A stretch of 64,000 bases of DNA from Anseranas semipalmata (taxonomy: Eukaryota; Chordata; Aves; Anseriformes; Anseranatidae), in the NCBI GenBank assembly GCA_013399115.1, contig VXAA01006453.1, positions 842,411-906,410 of the forward strand, written 5' to 3'. The position numbers were made by a program, and so were the translations under genes. Each line of letters begins with the position of its first letter. Position 1 is the stretch's first letter. Below the pieces are notes generated by a model. That model was not told the origin of the DNA, ran no database searches, and saw only the letters and a program-made list of their open reading frames with translations. This document shows, in pieces, positions 53,786 through 63,749 of this stretch.

Positions 53786-53910
53786 AAAGATGCTGGTTTT
53801 TAAATAAAATTAGTTTCTTCTTATCCATTTTAAGACACCTGGCCACATTTCACTCTGATATGAAAAGGTACCCACCAAGAGCTACTCACAATAAACAAGT
53901 GGAATTGGAT

Positions 53911-53922
53911 TTTATTTTTATT
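53911..53922 (-). terminator. Candidate EXD2 polyadenylation signal (tandem AATAAA)
   Basis: Two overlapping-spaced AATAAA hexamers on the minus strand (53917-53922 and 53911-53916), about 675 nt past the EXD2 stop, are the first canonical signals met downstream. A GT-rich stretch on the minus strand follows at about 53865-53890, as expected for a cleavage element. Longer 3' ends (another AATAAA near 52625) cannot be excluded. Confidence 0.4.
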
Positions 53923-54594
53923 TTTTTACAGACTCTGTGCTGCTGGAAGCTGTTTAAAAAAGACTTGACATGGGTGCTTCCACACTGCCAAACAGTGCCA
54001 CTTCTCCTCAAGTGCCAGGAAACTCACTGAGGCCTATCTGCAATGCCAATACAGCTCAGAATCTGCAAAAAAATAAAGGTAAGGTTTCTTCGCTACTTCC
54101 AAACAAGGAATCTCTCTCTAGTGGGTAGTCTTCTCTGAGAAGAACTCATGTGAGTACAACTGCACTGAAAGCAAAGAAAGACTTTTATCAGGAGACTCTC
54201 GAGGTGTGGCAAAGGTGTGCGTATACATCTCTCAGAAAACCTGGAAATGTTTACATATTGTGCTCTGTGTTAAAAGAGATGGTTTGGAGGCACCAGACAT
54301 CCTGGGGGTAGAAAATAACTCCCAATAGTCAATTAGAGAAGAATAATTCCCTTAGCATAAAACACTCTTGCACTGAACTAGTCAGTGACAGTCTAGGATT
54401 AAAAATTCCAAACCACCTGATAAAATTCAAGTCAATGGATTTAACTCTTTATAAAAGCCAAATCTGGCAGACCCACTGCTGCCTGTTCACAAACCTAGGC
54501 CCAGATGTTAGTGGAGAAACAGAAATAAAACCAGTCCTTCCAACTGCAGTTACGTATGTCCATTAGACACTATCTAGAGTCCAGGAAGTTACTT

Positions 54595-54811
54595 TCACGA
54601 CAGCTCGATCTGAAGATCCTCCCCGTACTTTCGGATCAGCTTTGTGTGGTTATGGTCCACTGACCACTGCTCTGGGAGGTGTTTGGGCTGCATGCTGTCC
54701 AAGAAATGCTGCCGCCAGCGTCTCTCCAACTGCATAAGGGAGCGCAGGCCTCCTTTAGCAAAGCACTGCACCACCTTCAGTCCATGTGGCATGTAGCTCT
54801 CATTGCAGATC
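54595..54811 (-). CDS. EXD2: EXD2 coding exon 8 (residues 550-621) and stop
   Basis: The acceptor CCTGGCAG|G completes Arg550 and reads ICNESYMPHGLKVVQ, then GGLRSLMQLERRWRQHFLD, SMQPKHLPEQWSVDHNH and KYGEDLQIELS, ending at TGA (54597-54595). This C-terminus matches EXD2 closely, including the terminal Leu-Ser. The open frame extends upstream of the acceptor to a chance ATG near 54846; that part is intron. Confidence 0.95.
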
Positions 54812-57800
54812 CTGCCAGGACACAAGCAGAGTTTATTTTCACACAAGCCCGCTGTCAGACTCCAGACCTGTCTACAGGAAACAGTGAGACACTGAAGATG
54901 ATTTCAGTCGTGGGGTTTAATTACAGACACATGGTAAGCTAACCAGGAGGGGATCCAGGAGGGAGACTTTTAAGCTTTGCTTCAATGCCAGACTGCTTTC
55001 TGGAACACAGCTACACTGGGAAGCTGGGTTCTTTGAAATAAGAAAGTGTTATTCTTTTATAGCAATACTAAATAAAGCTCTCAAGGCCCATTACAAGCTC
55101 CTCAGGAGACAGACTGCAAATTTCTCAAGGCAAGAACCATATGAAACTAGAGAGCCCTGATCCTGCCATTGGATTCCCTGCCTGGATAGGTACTGAGGTG
55201 TTACATAGGCACATTACGAACAACAATGAGCTTAACAAGGAGAAAATTCTATCTTCATGCAGACAGAGATCAGATACTAGTTAAGAACAAATATTTGGGG
55301 AGGCTTAGAGAAGGAGAGGAGACTTCTAGTATGATTGTCTTTCAGTCTCCCACCCTGATCTGTCCTTCAAAAGCAGCAGAAAATAGTGAAGGGGAAGAGG
55401 GATGAGCAAGAACAGAAGGAGATTGCTGGAAGAGAAATGGAAAGAGGGGAAAACACAAGGGCTGCAGTCCACAGACCACTGCCAGGGTGAGGGGAAAAGA
55501 GGGTAAACAAACACACAAGAAGAAATCCAGGGTGTGCCTGTCTGCTCAGAGCCTTAGGATACAGCACAATTAACTAGAAAGCAAGGAGAGAAGGAAGGCA
55601 AGTGTATTAGAATACTATAAATCCAGACTCTGCAGGCTTATACAAGTGATAAAGTTGGGTTTTTAGGGGGATCATTTTTCCCTTGCAGATCAACTCCTAC
55701 TAGTCTCAATTTCAGAAATTCCTTAACGTGACCACACATTTATGGAAGGTACATCATATCCCAAGGAAATCAGCAATAGGTCTTATCTTATTTTCATTAA
55801 AAAGTTTAGTGGGAAAAAGTCAGCATGTGCGATCCTCAGCTCTGCAAATGCTGCTAGATTTTATTTTATTTTGCTCCATTAATATCTACCCAAGGCTCTG
55901 TGTGTAGACACCTTTTTGTTGAATTTACGTGCTAACATAAATGACTAAAATGTTACATCTACTGCTGGGCTCGTTATACCTGGTTTCCAGACCAGCAGCT
56001 TCCTGGAGCATCTCTGGGGTCACTGCCTCTGTGTTAAAGAAGTCCTTGATGCCTTGCAGAAGTTCTGCCCTTCGGGGGTCAGGCAGGCTGTCTGCATTTA
56101 GCAGAGCTCGGGCCCCCGAGCGCACCTGCCTGCGCAGAGGGTCCTCCAGCAGACGCACTCCTTCCTCAGAGCCAATGGGGGCCCCAAACTCCTCAGCCAG
56201 CTGCTGCTTGAGATGGTTGTCGTAGTAATTGGAGATGGCGTGGCAGGACGTGCAGAGTAGGAGCACGTCATGGGAGTTGTGGTCCTTCATCTGGATGGGG
56301 AAGTGTCTTCGGTATTCGTGAGGAACAATGTTCTTCCTGGAGAAGATAAATCAGCCGGCTCATTACATTTGCCTGGAGCTGCTACCCCAGTTCCTCCTCC
56401 TCCTGGCCCACAAAACTACAACTAATACTAAAAGTCCAGGAAAACAAAGATCACCAGTGTCAGGATTCTCAATGCACCAGAAGGTTCTGAAACCCCTTGT
56501 TTGTACTTCTCCGCACAGGTTTTCTGCATTTCTCATTTTTTAAGAAGCACTTCTCTCAGCTAAACAGCAGCAAAGACAAAAATCTCACCCTTTGTGACAT
56601 AGACTTCAGGCTCACCTAAGCCTTTCAAAAATATAAGGATTAAGTACTGGAAGGAATAGCACATTTATTTTCAGAAGAGGATGCCATCAGAACAGCATGA
56701 GTTCAAATACTGCCGCCCCCTGTAATTCAAACTGCAACACAGACGTGTTCTCTCCACAGACCGATTCCTCCACCCTCTGTAAGAAGAGGAAAGGCTGACC
56801 TGCTCAGTGTCAAACTTACCCGGATGCATGTGACCACAGAGCATTCAAACAGTGGTAGACCATCCAGGATGTGAACAAACACTTTTTGGGCCACTAACCA
56901 AGCTTCTGGATGCCGAACTAGATGCAGACTTCAGTCCTGTTTTAAAAGATGCATTTTTCTCTTATCCCACTAAACAACTCACCGGATGTAGGACTCTCGT
57001 TTGCCACATACAACACAGAGGTTCTCTTTGACTGTCAGATAATAATCGACTTGAGACTCAGGACGTCCTGAAGGCTCAAACCGCAGCTTCACAACAAACG
57101 GGTCTGTGCTAACTAGGTCTGAAAGAGTAAAGGCAAATAGAGAATATTCAAGGCAAACTTTATTTGAAAGCTAGGACAATGATGCTAAAACAAAGGAAAC
57201 ATCCTAATGAATCCACAACAGCACTTCCAGTGAGAATGGATACCAAAAATTCATGCCCAGTTACCTAAGAAACACGGAAAAAAAAGCAGTATCTCAAATA
57301 TCAACAGGAAAATTAGTACGCTCACCTCCAATCCCCTTGTCCAGGTACCACTGAGCTTTCTTGCGATCACAAGTGCACAGGGGCTGTCCATCTGGTGCAT
57401 GCAGGAAGCAGTTGTCATACAGTGGAGATTTTCTATGAAACAAGGATAACATTGCAGAAACTATAATAACACGCCAGGAAAACACACCTCTTTATAGTGA
57501 TGTGTTCCACACTGTAACTCATGCAGCCTCATCCAAATCACAGGAGGGAGCGCCCCTAAAGTCATGGTTTAGGCTGCTGAGCACTGCCCAGGCTGCTGCT
57601 AAGGGAAGCAGAACATCTAAAAATTTATCTGGGGTTCATGAATTGACTGTAAGGTATCTTTGCTCTCCTGATGCCAAAAGAAGTGGTAACTCTGAATCCC
57701 AGTTTTCAAGAGATGTCATCAATGATGACAGAGTTTAAAAAAAAAACATTTACATTAGAAAAAAATAGAATTAAAGTCAATAATGAAGATGAGCTAGGCT

Positions 57801-60800
57801 AAAGGTGTGTTATCAGCCTATAGACAAGGCCATTTCAAGGATCAGCTACCTAAGCCCATATTTTAACATTTTATTAAGATGCCTTCTCTAAAACTTAGTG
57901 TGAACAGCAACTGCTTCATTCATCCAAGAGCAATGTTACAAAAAAACTCTTGGAGCAGTGGGAATTCACTCAGCATTCATTCAAATCAGTGAATATTCAC
58001 TCAGCAGAGCTCTACCAGCTAAGAAGATTGATTCACAGGCTATGTAACCTAGCAAAAGGATTTCTCCTGATGTCCATGGGGGTGGGTGGGAACAAAAAAA
58101 CAGTAATGATACAGGAGGACTCCTTCTACCAAGCATCAGCAGTTCAGCTCAATCACCATCATAACATGAGTACTTCCCAACTCTAAATTAATAAACATTC
58201 AAACTAAACATGCTTACAGAAAGGAAGAATAGAAAAGGACTTTTGAAATCACACCCAGTCTTACCAGAACCAGACTGTCAGAGATACTGTAAAAAACAGT
58301 GAGTCTATAGATCTCTCACGAAATCAAGCGTGGTTAAAAACAAGCAATAAATAAAAAAGCAAACATATGGAGATCTCAGTTTAGCTTGGAATGCAATTTT
58401 GTTTAAATTTTAATCCTCCCATAACATACAGTCCTGTTTTGTATGACACAGGCTCCAAGTAAAAAAAATAAAAATCTGAAGGGACTTACTGTGTACAACA
58501 CAACATTGTTAATGATTGCTAATGAAATCGATATTATTGACTACATTACAATGACTCTATTGCCAATCCAGTAAACTTGAAAAGGAGAAAACAAATACCA
58601 AAATGAATGTTTTTCTTCCCAAATAAAGGTAAAGGTAATCACAGACTACTTTAGTTCCTACGTCCATGTGATTAATTTTATTAGGGTGCATCCAAACAAA
58701 AACAAATATACTAGTTCTCCATGTCTCCCATGCATTGAGCTTAAAGAGACCTCTCCTACTTGTTTTATTTAAAAACAAATTAACTCACAATAGCAAAAGG
58801 CCATAATAATTTAGGATTTGCCCCAGAAAACCGCCTGCTGGTTGCGGATTCTGAATCCAGCAACAGCTGCCTCTGCAAGGACAAAGAACCATTCCCTCCT
58901 CTCTCCCTGGCCTACCCAGAAGTGCAGCGCTTTGACGCTGCTACAGATGGTCCTTCCTGCACTCCCTGGCACCTCACTTAATCTCTCTGAGCCCTTGTAA
59001 CCGCAGCTTTCAGGTGTGCTCAGTCCCTTGACATCTCTGTGACCACAGGGACCTAGAGCAGCACGGTACAAATGGCAGCTCATGAGGCAGATCCTGCTCA
59101 CAGGACAATCCCTATGCAGTTGCCACCTTTTCCCTGGAGGAGACAGGACACAGCTGTTTGGGCAGTAAATGCCACCTGGACAGCCAACTGCCTCCTGCTG
59201 GGACTCTGCTCTTGAGCTAATGCCTCCATGTGATAGGGAAAGGTAAAAGCTGAAGACATCCTCTCAACCTACTCACAACCTAGTACAGATCTGAGTGCCC
59301 CCGCCACTTTCAATAGAGGGAAACAGGGAAAACAGAAATAGGATCTGGCTGTGTGTCCCTTCCTAGCTCTTATTGTCCACTCCGTTTAATGAGTAGAGCA
59401 GGAAGCATCATTCAACGTTTTTTCACCTATGGCACAAGGAGTAACATTTGCTCACAAACTTACCTTGTAGAATATCCCACGCCCAGAGGCTTTCGCTTCT
59501 GCCTCCGAGGATCTCTCACTTGCTGACTGCCAGAGGACTGGACATTCACCAAAGATTTGCGATTCTTTACTTTCCGAGGGGAGCGTGCCTCTCCACTCTT
59601 CTCCTCTCCTGTGCTGCCACTCCTTCTTCCTCTAAACGGGATATCCAGCAAGCCCTGGCATTTACTCAGTACTTTTTCCCAAACAGCAACAGAGTTTTCA
59701 CCTTCAGATGTAGCAGGGAGGCAGGAAAAACCCAGCAAATGGAGGAACAGAGCCACTGAGACCTGGGCATCCCTAGCAGCATAGAGAACCTGCAGAAAAG
59801 CGTAGACACTGAGATATTGGCAAACAGCCCCAGACACCATCAGCCTTTAACCCTAGATCCAGTAAAGCCAGAAGCTGGATTTATTTCCTTTTGAAATTCA
59901 CACAAAGTTCTGGCAGTTGAGTGACACTTTCATACCACCACACAAGCCACATTTTTAGGGTCAGTCAGACCTGAAATGCTCACAGTTGCCCCCAGGAACT
60001 GCAAGGGACCGCAAAAATTTCAGGTCAGCCAGGCCTCAACCACCCTCCTGCCCCACCAAGCCCTCCCCAGTTGTTAAAAAAAAAAAAAAAAAAAGCAAAA
60101 AAAAAGCCCCCCTTTTGGCACCCTGCTACCATTCAATGTGATTATTTCCCCTGCCACTCCCTCTACTGGTCACTGATTTTGAAGACACCTGCAGCATGAC
60201 TGTAAAGAACGCAAGCAATTAGGAAAACCATAATGGTCTAAAGATGGTAAACAAGATTTCCAGGGTCTTTCTCTGATATTGCACGGACTGCTGCACATTG
60301 GAGGAAAGAAAACAAAAGTGAGGCTTTGGGTGCACAAACACTTCTTCAAGGGATCTTGCCTTATAGATCTTCCAGGATTAAAGAAAACAAGGGTCAAGAA
60401 TTCAGAGAGAATGACGGAAAATTATCTTCATGGAAAAGGAGGGAAACTCAGGCACAGAGCCTGAAACTGACTCCAGATCACAGTCGCACAGAAGCTATTG
60501 AGGCGGAACTCAAAGAAGGCACAGATCTCCCTGTTACAATGCCTCTCTTCTAATAAGCAGGTTGCTTTTCCTCACAAAACACAAAGTTGAAGTGGAAGAC
60601 ACACCTGATCCTGTGTCAGTTCTTCTGCCTCCCAGTTGCTGCAACGCACATGAGGAGACTTGTCAAGCGGGCAGTTCAGGACTTTTTCAGCTAAAGACTT
60701 AAGGCTAAGGCAGTTGTGAAGTAGATCCTTCCTTCAGTTTTAACAAAGAAAGTGAAACAAACATATTAAAAATGAAACTAAACACTCATGCAAATTCAGA

Positions 60801-63314
60801 TGGCCTCATACAGCCTGCTTCTGCCAGAACCCAATGCACTTGATGCATGACTCCCACTCAAGCAACATTCAGCTGCTTGTCAGCTTTACAGGCCCTCTCC
60901 CTCCCCTCCACTAAAACATCCATCCTAGATCTGGTAATTATCTAGTGTCTGCAGTATGCAAAATGGGCAAGGCTGGGAGTTGGTAACATTGCAGGCTGAA
61001 GTATTCAGCTCTGAACTACCTGTTTCTGAAATAAAGAGGTCTGTCACACCGTGATGGACTGTCTGCCCCAGGGATTCATAGGCCACTTAGTAAACAGCCA
61101 GGCCTGGAGACATTTTGTGAGGAGCACAAGAGCCAGGAATGACTCAAGAGGAATCCTGTCCACCAGAGACAAGAAGTCCATCCCCGGTGCTAAAAAAGTA
61201 CCATCACATCAACAAATCCACACCCCACGTCACTAACAACACACATATACTGAATATGAAGAACATTCCCAAGTAAAACATTTTATTTAAGGAAGAACAA
61301 AGGATGATAAAATAGCATCACAACTGTAACCTATAAAAGGAAGCACTGTTATTAGAAGAGAAAATTAGAGCTAGTTTGTTTTAGCCATTTTTCAAGAAAT
61401 CCTGTAACTTAACAGTTCCACTTATGTGCCACTCACACGTTTACCCCATACTTTCAGGCAGTGTATTCAAGCATCTGTTTACATGGTGATCACTCTGTGG
61501 TATATCACTGTGCCTGGGCCTCTTACAAGCTGAAGCCCTTATGGGTATTACACGAGAAGACAAACTGACACAATTAACATTCATGAAGATTTCATTTCCT
61601 TTAAGACCACAGAATACAAGCACGACATGTTCCTGGGCTGCTGCCGTCAATGCCCCTGCTCTAAAAAGAGTGACCCATCCCGAGAACTCCAGACCTACCT
61701 GCCTGGCATCATCCAGCACACGCAAATTACTTTTTAGTATTTCAAACTAATGGTGTAGTAGAAACAGAGCTGCCTCTGTCTTCAGACACTCACCGCTGTC
61801 TCATGGCTAAATACCGGAGATCCACACTCCCTTTGACTGGAAGACCATAATCCTGAAGTAACTTGCAAGCATCTTCCCAGCATCCTACCCCTACTTTCAA
61901 TACAGCGCTATCTGCCATGATGTCCAGCAGGGTCTTTGGGATAGTCTGTCTGCTGGCAACAAGCCTGGGCAACCGGATGAGAACACAAAGGCCACTGGAA
62001 GAAGCCATCTGTAGGAGGGATACAGGATTCGCTTTTCCCTCCACAGATACCTGAAATAAAAGCAAAAATCACAGTCAGGGCTACAATACTACTAGCAGTA
62101 CTGCGGCTGGATCAAATTGTAAAAGAGGCCACCAAAGACAGGAAATACTTATCAGACCACACAGTCGGAAGTTTTTTCTGAAAATTATGTGATCTGTTTC
62201 ACAGTATTTCTGTCCCACAATCACTTCTTGCCACACTCCCACAAGAGAAATTTCCTCCCTTTCACCCTTGCCCCTCACAGCTGAGCTGGCAGAAGAAAGC
62301 AGGCACATTCCTTAATCCACGTCAGCACAAGGACACCCACTATGTAAGTGTTCATGGCAAACACATTGTTTAACTGTGGCTTGTGCTAATGAAGGTGGGG
62401 TGAATAAATTTCCAGCCAAAATGATGGCGAAGCCAAGCTTTATAAATGACTCAAAGTCTGTTCTAAGAGCTCACACTGGCAAATGTTCAAGCAGAAGATG
62501 AACTCTGTTTTCTGGTATGTCCACCAAGTTCTGTCTACTTATCAGCACTATCCTCCTCTTCTGGTTTGTTATTTTTAAGAAACTCTTTCTTCAGTACATA
62601 GATGGACTTAAAATAGTGTAAATCCAAACTACTTTTAGTAAATCACATTTAAAGAGATATTATACAAAACATACAGTGCCATACAATTATCCAATTATAT
62701 ACAATTTAGCCATACAATTATCATTGCATGTTTAGAACTAGATTTATCACAAAAATTCAGAAAACGAACACAAACAGCGAGTTAAAAACTTACAGCCAGC
62801 GGACTTAAATGTGAGAACAACCAAAATTAGTGGATACTTCACTGGTGTCATGATAGATAATCACAGTGTCAATAGTCAGTCCAGTCGTATCCATTCAAGC
62901 AGAGGAATCGCTCCTCCCTAGATGATTTCCTGTTGCAATTTGCAACCTAAAGGAGAGGCACTTGTGATCACTCACCCACTCACAATCAATTCCAAGCACT
63001 GGCCACTTCTCCAGCTCCTTCTTCAGCAAAGGTTCGACCCGATCCCACTCCTCCTGCTCTGAAACTATCACTATGTCTGCACCAAGGGTCCTCTCTACCC
63101 GGGAAAAGGTGGGAGATCTGAAGAAGGAAAGCACCTCCTTATCTTCTGCCTTAATCAGTTTCTCATCTCCTGACTTTTTAACTGCTTCCTCTCGCTGATT
63201 CCTACAGCATGCTTTTCCTTTCCGGTGCTGGGTTGCTTTCCACAGAACGAGGCCCCCCACTGCAATACCCAGCAGGGTTGCCAAACCAATGGCCACTGCT
63301 GTTTGCTTGGGCAT
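54595..63314 (-). CDS. EXD2: EXD2, exonuclease 3'-5' domain-containing protein 2 (8 coding exons)
   Basis: Minus-strand coding region, join of 62976-63314, 61794-62050, 60605-60731, 59464-59789, 57326-57432, 56983-57118, 55980-56336 and 54595-54811. These total 1866 nt, 621 codons plus stop, which is the length I recall for human EXD2. Every junction is GT-AG and phases agree. Residues about 5-25 are a hydrophobic anchor followed by basic residues. The DEDDy exonuclease fold follows: Exo I D110/E112 in GIDCEW, probable Exo II D173 in the VGVGCWED stretch, Exo III Y244/D248 in YAARD. A poorly conserved linker (about 265-340) leads to a C-terminal domain with CVVC (420-423) and CTSCH (459-463). 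Known of the family: a metal-dependent 3'-5' nuclease linked to DNA end resection, fork protection and mitochondrial outer-membrane or RNA roles; its main location is debated. All catalytic residues are intact, so it should be functional. Identity rests on near-colinear similarity to EXD2 as I remember it. Confidence 0.96.
55980..56336 (-). CDS. EXD2: EXD2 coding exon 7 (residues 431-550): HNH-like region
   Basis: The acceptor CTCCAG|G completes Arg431, followed by KNIVPHEYRKHFPIQMKDHN and SHDVLLLCTSCHAISNYYD. The order CxxC, conserved His residues, then CTSCH (459-463) resembles an HNH/zinc-finger arrangement, consistent with a second structural or catalytic module C-terminal to the exonuclease; that function is inference. 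The exon continues through an Arg/Leu-rich helix region (EEGVRLLEDPLRRQVRSGAR) to LETR and ends in a split codon at CAG|GTATAA (55980). It is the longest coding exon, 357 nt. Confidence 0.95.
56708..56726 (-). promoter_or_regulatory. Weaker CTCF-like motif in an EXD2 intron
   Basis: On the minus strand ATTACAGGGGGCGGCAGTA contains CAGGGGGCGGCA, close to the core CCAGGGGGCGC. It is in the intron between coding exons 6 and 7. Confidence 0.25.
56983..57118 (-). CDS. EXD2: EXD2 coding exon 6 (residues 386-431): CxxC pair
   Basis: A 136-nt exon. After CTTTCAG|AC it reads LVSTDPFVVKLRFEPSGRPE, then DYYLTVKENLCVVCGKRESY and I, ending in a split Arg codon at CG|GTGAGT (56983). CVVC (420-423) is the first half of a probable four-ligand metal site completed in the next exon. 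It has no stop or frame problem and is separated from exon 5 by the shortest intron of the gene (207 nt). Confidence 0.95.
57326..57432 (-). CDS. EXD2: EXD2 coding exon 5 (residues 350-386)
   Basis: A 107-nt exon: the acceptor TTTCATAG|A completes Arg350, followed by KSPLYDNCFLHAPDGQPLCT and CDRKKAQWYLDKGIG, nearly invariant in EXD2. The donor is GGAG|GTGAGC at 57326, leaving one base for Asp386. The conserved Cys residues here (C358, C369, C371) open the C-terminal domain. Confidence 0.95.
57964..58005. repeat. Direct repeat of ATTCACTCAGCA in an EXD2 intron
   Basis: ATTCACTCAGCA occurs twice 30-31 nt apart with an ATTCATTCAAATCAGTGA spacer that is itself similar. Simple slippage product in the intron between coding exons 4 and 5. 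Confidence 0.7.
59464..59789 (-). CDS. EXD2: EXD2 coding exon 4 (residues 242-350): Exo III and linker
   Basis: The acceptor TTCTGCAG|GTTCTCTAT opens VLYAARDAQVSVALFLHLLG. Y244 and D248 are the Exo III pair that makes this a DEDDy rather than DEDDh enzyme. Residues about 262-340 form a polar, Ser/Arg/Lys/Glu-rich linker that aligns poorly with mammalian EXD2, then RDPRRQKRKPLGVGYSTR resumes strong similarity. The donor splits Arg350 (ACA AG|GTAAGT-like) at 59464. It is 326 nt, the second longest coding exon of phase-shifted length. Confidence 0.94.
60076..60108 (+). repeat. Poly-A tract in an EXD2 intron
   Basis: Nineteen A residues, GC, then nine A residues. It lies in the intron between coding exons 3 and 4; on the transcribed strand it is poly-U, upstream of the exon 4 acceptor by roughly 290 nt. 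Confidence 0.9.
60431..60535 (+). repeat. Partial MIR/L3-like element in an EXD2 intron
   Basis: GGAAACTCAGGCACAGAGCC then CTGACTCCAGATCACAGTCGC and GGCGGAACTCAAAGAAGGCAC follow the 'gaaactgaggcacagag...caaggtcacacagc...ggcagagctgg' portion of the same element class seen near 53.6 kb. It sits in the intron between coding exons 3 and 4, about 70 nt from exon 3, antisense to EXD2. Confidence 0.55.
60605..60731 (-). CDS. EXD2: EXD2 coding exon 3 (residues 199-241)
   Basis: A 127-nt exon recognised by hand-reading: after the acceptor CTGAAG|G it completes Arg199 and reads KDLLHNCLSLKSLAEKVLNC, then a Leu/Asp/Lys stretch and CSNWEAEELTQDQ, as in EXD2 between Exo II and Exo III. The donor is CAG|GTGTGT at 60605. 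A competing AG 4 nt downstream (AAG|GATC) would shift the frame, so 60731 is preferred. It is too short to appear as a long open frame. Confidence 0.93.
61794..62050 (-). CDS. EXD2: EXD2 coding exon 2 (residues 114-199): exonuclease core, Exo II
   Basis: The acceptor TTTCAG|GTATCTGTGG gives VSVEGKANPVSLLQMAS, colinear with the family sequence after the Exo I Trp. Residues 164-182 carry LKVGVGCWEDACKLLQDYG; D173 is the probable Exo II metal ligand. The exon continues through VDLRYLAMRQ and ends in a split Arg codon (CG|GTGAGT at 61794). It is 257 nt, phase 0 in and phase 2 out. This is the most conserved part of the gene in the window. Confidence 0.95.
62678..62722. repeat. 14-bp direct repeat, period 31, in EXD2 5' intron 1 region
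   Basis: GCCATACAATTATC at 62678-62691 and 62709-62722, with a related CCAATTATATACAATT between. It is an AT-rich slippage product in the intron between coding exons 1 and 2. Confidence 0.8.
62976..63314 (-). CDS. EXD2: EXD2 coding exon 1 (residues 1-113): start, membrane anchor, Exo I
   Basis: The ATG at 63314-63312 has A at -3 and opens MPKQTAVAIGLATLLG, a short polar start followed by a hydrophobic helix to about residue 25 and then a K/R/C-rich stretch. This is the layout of the N-terminal anchor reported for mammalian EXD2. Residues about 30-75 are a weakly conserved spacer. The exon ends in VLGIDCEW, the first metal-binding motif (D110, E112). The donor is TGG|GTGAGT at 62976. The open frame runs on past the donor for 26 codons, but that tail does not resemble EXD2, whereas the next exon restores the family sequence. 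Confidence 0.94.
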
Positions 63315-63382
63315 TTTTTAATCCCCCTTTTCCCCCCTTCGCTTCACCCACTCAAAGCAGCATTGTAGGGTTTTATCATGGC
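63315..63382 (-). other. EXD2: EXD2 5' untranslated segment of the start-codon exon
   Basis: On the minus strand a pyrimidine tract (TCTTCTTTTTCTTTGCAG) ends at 63383 and makes a convincing acceptor, so the exon holding the EXD2 start begins at 63382 with 68 nt of leader. The leader contains an upstream ORF at 63344-63379. The matching donor of the first, non-coding exon could not be fixed; no strong GT donor was seen between 63400 and the window edge, so exon 1 may be partly beyond 64000 or use a weak donor. Confidence 0.6.
63344..63379 (-). CDS. Upstream ORF in the EXD2 leader (11 codons)
   Basis: ATG at 63379, only 3 nt inside the predicted exon, reads MIKPYNAALSG then TGA at 63344, 29 nt before the EXD2 start codon. 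If the acceptor at 63383 is used, the ORF is in every transcript spliced this way. Short upstream ORFs commonly lower translation of the main frame; an effect here is inference. Its short cap-side context depends on the unseen first exon. Confidence 0.5.
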   Translation of the reverse strand: MIKPYNAALSG

Positions 63383-63749
63383 CTGCAAAGAAAAAGAAGA
63401 GAGGTGGAAATTAAAGACAACTTAATGAAATGCGTTTAGAGCTATGAAATGCGCCCACTGGTTTTGTAGCAAGGTTCTGGCCACAGCTCGTGACCCGGAC
63501 AGGAGCAGTGGGTGCCCCTCTGACCAACAGGGGCCTGGGCTCTGCCCGAAACCTCGACGGGACTCGGCGGATTTGTAACCAGATGCTTCCACAAACTCTT
63601 ATTTTGAAACAGAAATGGTCGGAGCTACTGTCAACATCTTTTAGCTCAGCCCGAAAACAGTTCAGCCCAAAGAAGAACAAGGCAAAACGACTGCAAAACA
63701 ATCACGCCCGTGCCCATTCACGCGTTATTAAAGAATAATAATTAAAAAA

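Noticed and set aside
55941..56225. 94-codon plus-strand open frame
   Set aside because: It is the antisense shadow of EXD2 coding exon 7.
62895..62975. Continuation of EXD2 exon 1 as an alternative C-terminus
   Set aside because: A strong GTGAGT donor precedes it, the extension is unlike EXD2, and splicing to 62050 restores the conserved domain.
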